Origin: Rodentolepis nana
Taxonomy: Eukaryota > Platyhelminthes > Cestoda > Cyclophyllidea > Hymenolepididae
DNA: 15,920 nt
Direction of reading: 5' to 3'
NCBI GenBank assembly: GCA_900617975.1
Contig: UZAE01014221.1
Coordinates: 1-15,920 of the forward strand
A model generated the notes under the pieces. That model saw nothing but the letters and a program-made list of their open reading frames with translations. It did no database searches and was not told where the DNA came from. Shown here one piece after another: positions 1-8,645 of this stretch; positions within the stretch are counted from its first letter, which is position 1, and every line of letters starts with the position of its first letter. The translations under genes were made by a program, and so were the position numbers.

Positions 1-34
1 GGGGGGGGGGAGAATGGGTGGGTTATTAGACAGC

Positions 35-300
35 CTACTGTTCTGTACCGACTTTCTCGATATTCGCAAACGTAAAGGGTTCGAAGGGGTAGCCCGAGCC
101 CTCATAGAACTTGTTCTGGAACTCAACCCAGTGAAGACGCAAAGCATGAAGGAAAGCAGAGAGACCTTCCATGATGACCAAAACAGCGATAGTAAGGAAA
201 GCCCAAAAGCCGAAAACGAAGACGAGTATCACACCACCAAGGTGTCCATCCACACGCAAGCCTTTAGACATTACCATACTCCAAAGCACCTCGGAAAGTT
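35..300 (-). CDS. Vha100: V-ATPase subunit a, last exon with stop codon
   Basis: Two bases complete Gln, then 87 codons and a TAG stop at 35-37. The protein continues [17 protein letters not shown], then a helix around [20 protein letters not shown], then [18 protein letters not shown] and the C-terminal tail [16 protein letters not shown]. The Arg in LHALRLHW (codon 137-139) matches yeast Vph1 R799, the second important channel arginine. The acceptor TTAATATAG is at 301-302. Only 34 bases follow the stop before the window ends in a G-run, so the 3' UTR and poly(A) signal are not visible. A Met upstream of the acceptor (up to 364) would extend the frame, but those residues are intronic. Confidence 0.95.
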
Positions 301-384
301 CTATATTAATACAGGAATAAGGTGACATTTTAAGCATTAAAAAATTAAGATTGAAAAAAAACAAACATTATTTAAAGTACTCAC

Positions 385-502
385 GAGCATGGGCAAGACT
401 CAGAGCCCAGAGACGGAGGTAGGAAGCCGTGTTGGAAATACACCCGAGACAGAACTCAATAGTATGGATAACTTGATGCACCACGATATCGCTAAAGTTC
501 CA
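385..502 (-). CDS. Vha100: V-ATPase subunit a, fifth visible exon (proton-channel helix)
   Basis: This exon has 39 codons plus one base. It encodes [20 protein letters not shown], then [19 protein letters not shown], the most conserved block of the family. The Arg in YLRLW (codon at 413-415) is the equivalent of yeast Vph1 R735, which is essential for proton translocation (family knowledge). The acceptor is a good polypyrimidine tract ending CTCTTTTTAG at 503-504. The donor is GTGAGT from 384 downwards. The flanking introns are 86 and 84 bases. The reading frame is missed by simple ORF calling because the exon is short and has no internal start. Confidence 0.95.
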
Positions 503-588
503 CTAAAAAGAGGAGAGTGGAGGAAACAAGTTCATATAATTAATTTAGTTAAAGGAGTAAGCACGTCAATTGCTTCATGGTAAGTCAC

Positions 589-786
589 CTCTTCAGAGTC
601 ACCATGACCACTCCCATGGCCACTACCACCATTATTGTTACCTTGAGCAGATTTGCCAGTCCCAGACGATCTATCGAGTGAAGGTGAGGACTCATTGCGA
701 AACGGTACGTAGTCTCCAGACCCATTTCCTATCTCAGGGTCGTTAGTTGTTTCAGTCTCCCCATAGCCAGCACGGATGGCATTAAT
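589..786 (-). CDS. Vha100: V-ATPase subunit a, fourth visible exon (cytosolic loop)
   Basis: This exon has 66 codons, phase 0 on both sides. It starts INAIRAGYGETETTNDPEI, which aligns in position with the family's cytosolic loop after the VPWMLL helix. It then turns into a polar, low-complexity stretch of Ser, Gly, Asn and His with a GHGSGHGD motif and ends in DSEE. This loop varies widely between subunit a isoforms, so weak conservation is expected. The acceptor is TTTGTCCATTAG at 787-788. The donor is GTGACT from 588 downwards, the least consensus-like of the set, but joining here gives [12 protein letters not shown] as in the family. The open frame itself continues past the donor as non-matching residues. 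Confidence 0.88.
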
Positions 787-855
787 CTAATGGACAAAGA
801 AACTCGCCTTTGACAATTTATTTATACATTTCTTAAACATATTATAATTGTTGGA

Positions 856-1176
856 TGGGGGTGTGTGATAGACTTACCTCCACGTGGTGCACCCAGGGCA
901 ACGTATACTCATACGGCAAAAATGTCTATTACTTGGCAGTTGACTTCTGACTTCAAACTACCACTATCCCATTGTATGTCATAATCGACTACTTCCACAG
1001 TACTCACCTCACCTTTTTTCTACCTTTGTGTCTGTCTCTTTTACATCTTTGAAACCCTTTTTTGTTCCCTCCTCCTCTCGATTTTTCGCTTTGATGTTCC
1101 TTCCCCTTTGTGAAGCCTGAAGTCAACTATAGAACTAATGATAACAATCAAAACGCCTGCCATTTGATATAAATAA
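856..1176 (+). mobile_element. Short retroposon copy A
   Basis: This is a full-length copy, about 320 bp, starting near GGGGTGTGTGATAGACTTAC and ending in CCATTTGATATAAATAAATA. It is flanked by a perfect 12-bp duplication, ATAATTGTTGGA, at 844-855 and 1177-1188; the leading ATAA merges with the tail. The AT-rich tail plus duplication indicates insertion by target-primed reverse transcription, as for SINEs and LINEs. No ORF is shared by the copies and I do not recognise a tRNA, 7SL or 5S head. It lies in a V-ATPase intron, antisense to that gene. Confidence 0.85.
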
Positions 1177-1495
1177 ATAATTGTTGGAGGAGTGGAATCG
1201 CAGATCCTAAAATTAGGGGAGATAGGGTGGCTAAATGGAGTATGAGCATCACTCTTGTCCATTATCTAAATCGTTTTTTAGTTATTCATCACGAAATCAA
1301 TCTCATTTAAACTACAAACAAGTATGGCATTTTATTGCATCATCATCATATTTCGTTATTCCACCAACAGACGTAGTCAACTAATCTCCTTCTAAATTGG
1401 AGACCAAATTTTTTGGCTACAAGGAATGTGGATTAAAATACCACAAACGTTATGATTAAAAACTTCTTATTAGGGACGCTGCGAATAGCAATAGG
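1019..1495 (+). repeat. End of piece 1, the same sequence as 2816-3292
   Basis: This 477-base block runs exactly to the N at 1496. The same sequence starts immediately after the N at 2815. It covers the right part of retroposon copy A and about 300 bases of intron. I compared the blocks line by line and saw no difference. Sharp ends at Ns on opposite sides indicate an unmerged contig overlap rather than a biological duplication. Confidence 0.93.
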
Positions 1496-1496
1496 N
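1496..1496. other. Single N, likely false contig join (piece 1 / piece 2)
   Basis: The N separates AATAGCAATAGG from CCCCTTTGTAAAT. The left flank recurs at 3281-3292, where it continues differently without an N. Confidence 0.85.
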
Positions 1497-2342
1497 CCCC
1501 TTTGTAAATATTATATTAAAATTGCTACATCTTTGTGTCCAAATATTAGTTTAAAGCAAACAGAAGGTGATCATTATTGCTTCCAAATTTGGCCTCCGTT
1601 ATAATATATCACATGAGTCCAAAATCTCGTATAAGTGAGATTTAATGTCATATTTCCTAACTCCCTAGCATTTCCCATTTCCCCTTATTTCCAACTTGTC
1701 AAAGTGATCCATTCAAAGCCTTGTCGGCAGTGTTACCTGTATTTAGGAGACGGTCTGTAGGGGTGGGTGGTGAGTGGAGGTGGTGGTGTTGCGTTTCTCC
1801 GAGTCGTGGTCGGTGTCATGTGAAATACGATGCTCACAACCCCCTGCCCAAATCATCCTCTACTCTACCGCGTGGTTACCGTGATTGTTCTCTCATTTAT
1901 GTGTGCACACATACTCACTAAACACAGTAAATTCTCACTGACAAGTCCTATAAGCCACTCACTGTTCTGTCTCAGTATTTAACGGTCCAATAAATTTGAT
2001 ATTTCGTTGTCTTGTCACTCCAGAAATGCTTTCTCAAGTACCCCCCCCCCTCCCCAGGTTGGGGTAGATAACATTGCAATGTCCGATCATTTGTGATCAG
2101 TTCTTGATGACTAATCCATATGAAATATCCCAGTAATCAAGAAATTTATTTGTTTTTTTCCAAATGAAAATATCCTTTTGGGAAATAATTTCAAGTCTAC
2201 GAGGATGTGGCTTTTACTTTCATGACATTAAAAATTAACCTTTTCTAAAAGACCAAAATTATTGTTCTCCTATAATTTTATTTTTTTAATTAATCAATTA
2301 AAGCAACGTTGTTGTATTCGAATTAAATGTTTTCATTTAAGA
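1497..2342. other. Unique part of piece 2, no gene seen
   Basis: AT-rich sequence with a G/T-rich stretch near 1740-1820 and a C-run at 2041-2050. The 66-residue open frame at 1721-1921 (+) shows no recognisable domain and is Arg/Cys/Trp-rich through base composition. After correcting the order this would lie between 5426 and 5900. Confidence 0.6.
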
Positions 2343-2814
2343 CTTTTTCCAAGGTAGAAGGAGGACCGCTGCAAAATTTCCCATCTTGACTCGATGTTTT
2401 TTATTGGTCAAACAGTTTATGCATTATGACCGCCCTTGTTAAAGGGATTTTCTTTGCTTTTTTCTTGGAAATTTCAATTTTTTCAATCATTTAAGGAGCT
2501 TTTTCACAAGGGGAGGAACCACATTTGTGGAATAATCATTTTCATTGAGCATCATCCATCGTTCGCGACGCATTAAATAATTTAATTTATTGAAAAGCGT
2601 AAAATTGAATTACGGAGTGTTCGGGCTAAGTATAACATTCTAATTAGGGGTGTGTGATAGACTTACTTTCACGTGGCGCACCCTGGGCAATGTATACTCA
2701 TGTAGCAAAAAAGTCTATAAATCGGCAGTTGACTTCTGACTTCAAACTACCATGACCCCACTATATGTAATATTCGACCACTTCACAGTTCTCACCTCAC
2801 CTTTCATCTACCTT
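2343..2814 (+). repeat. End of piece 2, the same sequence as 5428-5899
   Basis: This 472-base block starts CTTTTTCCAAGGTAGAAGG and ends exactly at the N at 2815, inside a retroposon (CATCTACCTT). The same sequence begins right after the N at 5427. Upstream of 2343 the sequence is unique to piece 2. Confidence 0.93.
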
Positions 2815-2973
2815 NTCTACCTTTGTGTCTGTCTCTTTTACATCTTTGAAACCCTTTTTTGTTCCCTCCTCCTCTCGATTTTTCGCTTTGATGTTCCTTC
2901 CCCTTTGTGAAGCCTGAAGTCAACTATAGAACTAATGATAACAATCAAAACGCCTGCCATTTGATATAAATAA
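2649..2973 (+). mobile_element. Chimeric retroposon copy B, probably an assembly artefact
   Basis: The left part (to 2814) is the same sequence as copy C and the right part (from 2816) is the same as copy A, with an N between them. The 5' flank AACATTCTAATTAGG (2634-2648) belongs to copy C's target site and the 3' flank ATAATTGTTGGA (2974-2985) to copy A's. The two flanks do not match each other. This is what a false join inside a repeat would produce, so it should not be counted as an independent insertion. Confidence 0.8.
2815..2815. other. Single N, likely false contig join inside a repeat (piece 2 / piece 3)
   Basis: The N lies between CATCTACCTT and TCTACCTTTGTGTC. Both flanks carry the same retroposon motif TCTACCTT, which probably misled the join. 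Confidence 0.88.
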
Positions 2974-3292
2974 ATAATTGTTGGAGGAGTGGAATCGCAG
3001 ATCCTAAAATTAGGGGAGATAGGGTGGCTAAATGGAGTATGAGCATCACTCTTGTCCATTATCTAAATCGTTTTTTAGTTATTCATCACGAAATCAATCT
3101 CATTTAAACTACAAACAAGTATGGCATTTTATTGCATCATCATCATATTTCGTTATTCCACCAACAGACGTAGTCAACTAATCTCCTTCTAAATTGGAGA
3201 CCAAATTTTTTGGCTACAAGGAATGTGGATTAAAATACCACAAACGTTATGATTAAAAACTTCTTATTAGGGACGCTGCGAATAGCAATAGG
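2816..3292 (+). repeat. Start of piece 3, the same sequence as 1019-1495
   Basis: This is the second occurrence of the 477-base block, at a constant offset of 1797. It continues past 3292 into unique sequence (TTGACTTCAACGATACAG), whereas the first occurrence stops at an N. Piece 3 therefore looks like the true continuation of piece 1. Confidence 0.93.
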
Positions 3293-3479
3293 TTGACTTC
3301 AACGATACAGTCGCGTGGAATGCAATATGCAGCCCTTTTAACTATGCGTCCGAAACACATTGGAAAGTAAGCTGTTTTCGAAAATCATCAAGAAAATAAA
3401 GCCCAAATCCGTTTATTTAAGAAGCAGGCATTTAATCAGTAATTTCAATATTGATAAAACAGAGAAAACTGAAACTTAC

Positions 3480-3652
3480 AGTACTTTGGACCTTATGACG
3501 ACGGTAGAGAATAATAGGCTTAGCAAGAAGCATCCATGGAACACTGATCAAAGCGAGGACAACCAAAATAGACTGAACTATGGCTTGACCAGTGTATAGA
3601 ATTTGTGATTCACTCTGACCTTGATAGCCAAACTTCATCATGGTGATGAGAG
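3480..3652 (-). CDS. Vha100: V-ATPase subunit a, third visible exon
   Basis: This exon has two bases that complete Thr, then 57 codons. It encodes LITMMKFGYQGQSESQILY, a membrane helix around SILVVLALISVPWMLLAKP, and the cytosolic start ILYRRHKVQST. The segment VPWMLLAKP corresponds to the family's conserved VPWMLL-KP. The upstream intron is only 68 bases, with acceptor CTTTACCTTTAG at 3653-3654. The donor is the strong GTAAGT from 3479 downwards, phase 0. The following intron is 2693 bases as presented but would be about 896 bases after correcting the piece order. Confidence 0.95.
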
Positions 3653-3720
3653 CTAAAGGTAAAGAAGAGTTGAAAACATTATTGAACAACGTAAACAAAC
3701 AAGCAAAAATGTTGACATAC

Positions 3721-3872
3721 TAGAGAGAAGACTTGGAGCGGTAGGAGCGTCAGGGGTTTCAAAAACAATCCATTTGAAGAAAATGGTAAATACGAGGTAA
3801 CCAAAGATTGAAACCATGAAAATCACCTCGGGAATAAGGCTGCAGTATATCGACAGAGGGTCCTTAAACATT
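3721..3872 (-). CDS. Vha100: V-ATPase subunit a, second visible exon
   Basis: This exon has one base, then 50 full codons, then one base. It starts MFKDPLSIYCSLIPEVIF, continues through a membrane helix (about FMVSIFGYLVFTIFFKWIV), and ends in the APSLL motif that is strongly conserved in the family. It lies 77 bases after the previous exon. The acceptor is TATTGCAG at 3873-3874 and the donor is GTATGT from 3720 downwards. Splicing joins AA+A into Lys at the front and A+CT into Thr at the back. The open frame runs past both splice sites, but the extra residues do not match the family, which supports these borders. Confidence 0.95.
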
Positions 3873-3949
3873 CTGCAATATGCAAAAAACTTAGTATAAA
3901 TAACCACTCTATTGAACAATCTTAAGTAGCTTGAATATTTCAAACGCAC

Positions 3950-4317
3950 TTGTAATTAAAGGCGGAGAGTATAATACCGAAGAGCATATGAATCACACCA
4001 ACAGTGATAGACATTTTCATCTTCAAGGAGTTGGTGTACACAATTAAGTTATGTGACACCTGCCAAACGGGATCAATGCCAAATGGATAGGGATAGCCTG
4101 CGAACATGCCAGTCACGTTTTGAGCATGAGAGATGGGGTTAAGCAGCCCATCGGTGGGATCATTCAGTGGATACCATGAGGAGCCAAATATATTGGTGGC
4201 CTTTGAGAAAATATCATTGTAAATGAAACCGGTATAGATTGAGAAGAGACCCATTAGAAGAATGATGTAACGACCACCGAAGAACATATCCCACATGTCA
4301 CCTTTTATCTTCTTAGC
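3950..4317 (-). CDS. Vha100: V-type H+-ATPase V0 subunit a, first visible exon (partial gene)
   Basis: This exon encodes 122 residues plus two bases of a split codon (phase 0 in, phase 2 out). Subunit a is the integral stator of the V-ATPase: it couples the V1 motor to the c-ring and holds the proton half-channels. Family-typical stretches are GGRYIILLMGLFSIYTGFIYND (membrane helix and short loop), NIFGSSWYPL, GYPYPFGIDPVW (lumenal loop) and KMKMSITVGVIHMLFG followed by a membrane helix. The acceptor is a pyrimidine-rich tract ending in CCCCAG at 4318-4319. The donor is GTGCGT from 3949 downwards, and the split codon restores Lys. The family is usually about 830-840 residues, so roughly the first half, including the conserved FGD-GHG segment, is missing. 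No matching exon is visible between 4318 and 15920. Identification is from recognition of family motifs, not a database search. Confidence 0.95.
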
Positions 4318-4319
4318 CT

Positions 4320-5417
4320 GGGGAAAAAAGAACACATCGTTGAGGTGGTAAGTGAAATAGAAGACAAAAGTAAAACAGGTATTATCAATCATTGAAGAAG
4401 ATAAACTTTGAATGATGAATCATAAAATGAATTCCATTCTCCACATTGCTGCATATCAGCAACAAATGAAAGATGTGCGCAAAAGAGAAGGCACGTGTGG
4501 ACGAGACTTTCGATATCGACGACTGAAAAAAGTGTTGGACCAATCGCCACAAACTTAAAAACGATTGGTCAAACGATTTTCTGGTTTGATGAAAAAAAGG
4601 GGATGCTAACCCAAAGTGGGAAAAATTCGTCTAAAGATGCTAATAGTGAAATTAAACCGAGTTCTTCTGATGCTCTGACTCCATCTTAAGACTGGAGTAC
4701 CCCCACCCCCATTCTGCGCACTTTATTCCCAAAATGTTTAGGTCCTGGTATCGAAAATGAATCTTATAAAACGCATTTGAAGTAAATTCAGAAAAACAAC
4801 ATATGACTAACTCAATTTGAGTTAATTTGTAGTGCCTAACGGTAGTTGAAAGTGACAATATGGAATATTACATACTGGTAGAGAGTTTGCGACATTTTCA
4901 GGCTTATAAATGGCGTTTTAATAGTCAAAGTAAGCGAGTTTTATGAGCTCAAGTAGAGAAAGTCAAGAGTCCACTATGTGTGAGAATTATGAAATTATAG
5001 CGGTAAATGGCTAAATGCTCCAAGTCAGTACTCAAAGCAAAAAGATTGCTCCCATGAGCATATGAGGCAACGGTAAAGTCAAATTCTCAGTGACCTTGAA
5101 ATTTTATACCCATCATGTTTAACCAATCGTAAATCTGTAATAGTACACAGTGTCAGAGGATTTACTATGTTAAGACCATGTACGCTGCATAATATCATGT
5201 AAAGTCATTTTGGATTCTCAGAACGAATTGAAGTTTCAGGACGGATCACCGTAATTAATCAACTCACCAATAAGCATTAGACATTGTGCCTAAGAATTTG
5301 CTTCAAAGAACGATTTGCAAAACGCGAATCACCCCATACGCAGGTATTTTGAAAGCCCAAGAATCCAATGAAGTGAGACGCTTTGATCCCTTGATGTTCC
5401 TCTCTGAATGCTTTTAA
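4320..5417. other. Upstream V-ATPase intron or flank, no exon seen
   Basis: The next upstream exon should encode the segment around the family's FGD-GHG motif. I looked on the minus strand and found nothing like it. Short open frames at 4495-4689 (+) and 4652-4858 (-) have no recognisable content. Confidence 0.6.
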
Positions 5418-5426
5418 CCCCCCCCC

Positions 5427-5427
5427 N
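5427..5427. other. Single N, likely false contig join after a C-run (piece 3 / piece 4)
   Basis: Nine Cs (5418-5426) precede the N and CTTTTTCCAAGG follows it. Piece 2 also begins with Cs (1497-1500), which makes it a better partner for the end of piece 3. Confidence 0.8.
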
Positions 5428-5899
5428 CTTTTTCCAAGGTAGAAGGAGGACCGCTGCAAAATTTCCCATCTTGACTCGATGTTTTTTATTGGTCAAACAG
5501 TTTATGCATTATGACCGCCCTTGTTAAAGGGATTTTCTTTGCTTTTTTCTTGGAAATTTCAATTTTTTCAATCATTTAAGGAGCTTTTTCACAAGGGGAG
5601 GAACCACATTTGTGGAATAATCATTTTCATTGAGCATCATCCATCGTTCGCGACGCATTAAATAATTTAATTTATTGAAAAGCGTAAAATTGAATTACGG
5701 AGTGTTCGGGCTAAGTATAACATTCTAATTAGGGGTGTGTGATAGACTTACTTTCACGTGGCGCACCCTGGGCAATGTATACTCATGTAGCAAAAAAGTC
5801 TATAAATCGGCAGTTGACTTCTGACTTCAAACTACCATGACCCCACTATATGTAATATTCGACCACTTCACAGTTCTCACCTCACCTTTCATCTACCTT
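5428..5899 (+). repeat. Start of piece 4, the same sequence as 2343-2814
   Basis: This is the second occurrence at a constant offset of 3085. It continues into the rest of retroposon copy C (TGTGTCTGTCTC...), which has its own matching target duplications. Piece 4 is thus the natural continuation of piece 2. Confidence 0.93.
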
Positions 5900-6051
5900 T
5901 GTGTCTGTCTCTTTTACATCTTTAAAACACTCTTCTGTTCCTCCTCCCTATCGACTTTTTTTCGATTTGATGTTCCTCTTCCTCTGTGAAGCCTGAATTC
6001 AACTAAAGGGCTAATGATAACTATCATAATGCCTGCCATTTGATATAAATA
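5734..6051 (+). mobile_element. Short retroposon copy C
   Basis: This is a full-length copy running from GGTGTGTGATAGACTTAC to TTGATATAAATA. The flanking duplication is AACATTCTAATTAGG (5719-5733) against AACATTCTCATTAGG (6052-6066), 14 of 15 identical. This copy has the pyrimidine-rich centre and the GGCAGTTGACTTCTGACTTCAA block intact. It has TTCACGTGGCGC where other copies have CCACGTGGTGC near the 5' end. Confidence 0.87.
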
Positions 6052-6066
6052 AACATTCTCATTAGG

Positions 6067-6754
6067 AATCAAGGGAAAGTGGCTTTATACAAAGAAATTG
6101 GTTTGACTCAAAAGGAATTCAATAGACACGAAAATTTCACTGTTGGCAGGGAGTCTTAATCAAAATAATAGTCATTAGCGCCAATTGTAGCTTCAATCCA
6201 CTCCCCAGAACCTGGTTCAAGTTGATTTCACACTTCTTCAATTCTCTCCATTAATTAGTACTCAGATTTTAATAAATACCCTTACGCCAACTGAAAAGTG
6301 CATATTGGTCCATCAGCTCAAAGTCTGGAGGATTGAGGAGAGGTTAGGAAGCCTAACATACTTTACAACTGCAGTAATTGGCCATCAATCAATTTTCACT
6401 TTTCCCTAAGTTTTACCGAGGGAAGCAAATTTCCTCATTGGCTACTCTCCTTATCCAGGAGTTAATTACACATTTTCAGGTATCCAACTTTGGTATCTAA
6501 ATTCAATCTAAACTCGCCTTTATAGAAGTTAGAGAAAGACTCATCATATCACCCTCAGAGGCGGACACATCCGAAAACCATGGCAATTTGGGAAAAAATT
6601 AGTCTGCATTACTTGAGGAGTGTTCTTTGTACTCTATTCAAGTCAAACCGTCTACTTTTTCTCCATGTTGTGCTGTTATTTGGGAAATAATTTTATCATT
6701 GGAAAAGGACCAGATTATGCTCCAAAAAGACGTTTCACTTAGTTCTGTAGTCTC
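6067..6754. other. Non-coding stretch between retroposon copy C and the eroded fragment
   Basis: No open frame, repeat or RNA signature was found apart from ordinary AT-rich spacer. Confidence 0.55.
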
Positions 6755-6820
6755 TTCGCCTTTGTCAGACTAAGGAGTTAATGATAAATATCGTAAAGTC
6801 AGCCAATTGATATAAAATAT
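6755..6820 (+). mobile_element. Eroded 3' fragment of the retroposon
   Basis: The stretch CTTTGTCAGACTAAGGAGTT, then AATGATAAATATC and CAATTGATATAAAATATAA, follows the element's 3' end in order (CTTTGTGAAGCCTGAAGTCAACTAAAGGGCTAATGATAACTATC...TTTGATATAAATAAA) with many substitutions. It is probably an old or 5'-truncated copy. No target duplication could be made out. Confidence 0.5.
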
Positions 6821-7906
6821 AATTACGTAGTAGTACTAGTAGCACTTTATTCGTGATGGATAAATATCATTGCTTATTTTACAGTAGCGGTGCGTTGGCT
6901 ACCGAAATTTGATGACCGGTGCCTCAATTCAATAAATAGATGTACCAAACATTAACCATCTCTCAGGTGGTGTTGAATCGGCCCATGTTAAATAAAAACG
7001 ACACACAGCCTAATGCATCTTGAATTCACAAAAGTAGCAAGACCTTTGGTTTTTTGTTCACTGATTTTTACCCCTCCACATCCTCTTGTCTTTCGTCTTA
7101 CTTGGCTTCGTCCTCACGGCCTAAAAATGTTCATTTTTTTTCTTGTGTGATAGTAATAGTAGAAATTGGACCAAAAGTGAGTCGTTTGTGTGAATCTAAG
7201 TATTTCTGCTGTTCGTATGAAGAGACAACAACAATTATTTTAAGGTGGAAAGAATGCCGTTCATTTTTATGCATCGGCTAATTTAGATCTCTTCCCCTCT
7301 TTAATACTTCCAATAAATTCCTCCCAGTAAGATGAGCTAATCAAGCTCCAGACTCTTGTTTGTTTATTTTCCCCTTCAACCAACCCCGCCCCATCAACCA
7401 AACGCGTAATATGAGATACAACGAACCCAGCACAAACCATTACACCTGTCAAATGAAGTATCGCTTATACCTCTGAATATACACACTAGAGTCAAATCTT
7501 AGTTGCCAAGTGGCGTCATCTTCCCCTAACAGCTAGTCACAGTTGGTTGGTGATGTCACAAAACTAGACATGACTCTATGTACACTACTTCGCTCCCCTC
7601 CCCTCTTTTCAGTCACTTAGCCATACGGCCGTCACCAAAGGCAAAAGCGGATTATCCAATCAATGCTCTGCATATACCTCACCGCGTGCGTGTACTTGAC
7701 GCACCTAGTTGTATGCTTGATAGACAGGAGCACGCAAATGCGAGTTGATAAAGCCAGTTCTCAGGATGTGAGAAGTGGTGCTCTGAGTTAAGGACGGACG
7801 CAGAGATGAGAGAATGGTGTGTGATTATGTGTGAGGTATATTGTAACATTTCTATTTCACTTCATTGCAGAGTATATTGCAATGCTGCTGTGGGCTTATA
7901 TTTATG

Positions 7907-7920
7907 CGAGAGAGAGAGAG
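7907..7920 (+). repeat. Short (GA)n microsatellite
   Basis: A GA dinucleotide run, TGCGAGAGAGAGAGAGG, in a locally CpG-richer stretch (about 7600-8250). No gene start can be tied to it. Confidence 0.7.
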
Positions 7921-8549
7921 GAATGGGCACATAATCTCGGTTTCGCATCATTGGAGATTTGCCCTCTCCCACTACTAACACCGCTGCCACCTCTACAGTT
8001 CTCATGCTTGTGCTCATACAAACAAAATTTATATGCCATTTTGTTACTCTCCTCGTGCACAGGTTACTATGAGGGGGCAGGCGTGAGCTCATATACGTGC
8101 TCACACACAATTCAACTCGCGTTTTGCGTGAGAAAAATAGTTTAGACAAAAAATTAGCTCTGGTTTGGGTTTGGTTTAGCCCCTTGTTACAAAGATTGTG
8201 ATGCGCACTTGTTGCTGGGTGTGTGGTGGGTACACCGCAGCAAAAACCGCTCCTAGTGACTCAATAAATTATGTTCTTCCGACCCGTTAAGAAGGCAAAG
8301 CAGTGGCTAGCTGTGAAAATATTTATTTATAATTTATGCTAGCATATCAAATGAGATAATTACATGTACATGGAGTGGCCTACTAGAAGACTTTCGGGCT
8401 CTTAGAGGAGGAGTTTTTTCCAGCGATGAAATAAACTTGAATGCTTTTGATGAGATAATCCCACTTTGCTACCTTGCTTTTAACTATTATTAGTCAACGA
8501 ATTCAATTGCTTTGTAAGCCATGAATCCACTGTAGAGTATCCAAGATCT

Positions 8550-8645
8550 CTATTTCTGACAGGAAAGATCGATATCAGTAGTTAAGTCATCCAGTGGAAG
8601 ACAGAAATTGAGTTTTTCCTCAGAAGAATTCACCTCCGGAGGATC
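8550..8645 (-). CDS. Possible terminal exon of an unknown gene (speculative)
   Basis: On the minus strand an acceptor-like GAGCATTCCAG precedes 32 codons ending in TAG. The peptide starts DPPEVNSSEEKLNFCLPLDD and ends with DLSCQK, an acidic composition unlike translated AT-rich spacer. There is no clear polypyrimidine tract, no partner exon nearby, and no family I recognise. It could be chance. Confidence 0.15.
   Translation of the reverse strand, partial: DPPEVNSSEEKLNFCLPLDDLTTDIDLSCQK

Larger units (their letters stand above)
787..3479 (-). other. Third visible V-ATPase intron, inflated by likely mis-ordered pieces
   Basis: The interval between the third and fourth visible exons is 2693 bases as presented. 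It contains retroposon copy A, two N characters and all of piece 2 (1497-2814). Because 1019-1495 repeats as 2816-3292, the intron should be about 896 bases: 187 from 3479 to 3293 and 709 from 1495 to 787. Apart from the retroposon I see no coding or RNA feature in it. Confidence 0.75.

Noticed and set aside
14..325. 103-residue plus-strand open frame
   Set aside because: It is the antisense shadow of the last V-ATPase exon.
389..583. 64-residue plus-strand open frame
   Set aside because: It lies opposite the proton-channel exon of V-ATPase and runs into the next intron; it is a shadow.
856..1176. Classifying the short element as a MITE or Helitron
   Set aside because: There are no terminal inverted repeats and no TC...CTRR ends. 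Variable 12-15 bp target duplications with an AT-rich tail favour a retroposon.
1041..1262. 73-residue minus-strand open frame, repeated identically at 2838-3059
   Set aside because: It lies in retroposon copy A and its flank. The identical second copy is the assembly overlap, so identity does not mean conservation of a gene.
1019..3292. Biological direct repeats such as LTRs or a segmental duplication
   Set aside because: The blocks start or stop exactly at N characters, overlap end-to-start between non-neighbouring pieces, and contain no LTR signatures. A contig overlap explains them better.
3360..3599. 79-residue plus-strand open frame
   Set aside because: It overlaps the third visible V-ATPase exon on the opposite strand and has no recognisable domain.
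7600..8250. Promoter or CpG island for a hidden gene
   Set aside because: CpG is somewhat higher and a GA run is present, but no start region, exon or core promoter could be tied to it.
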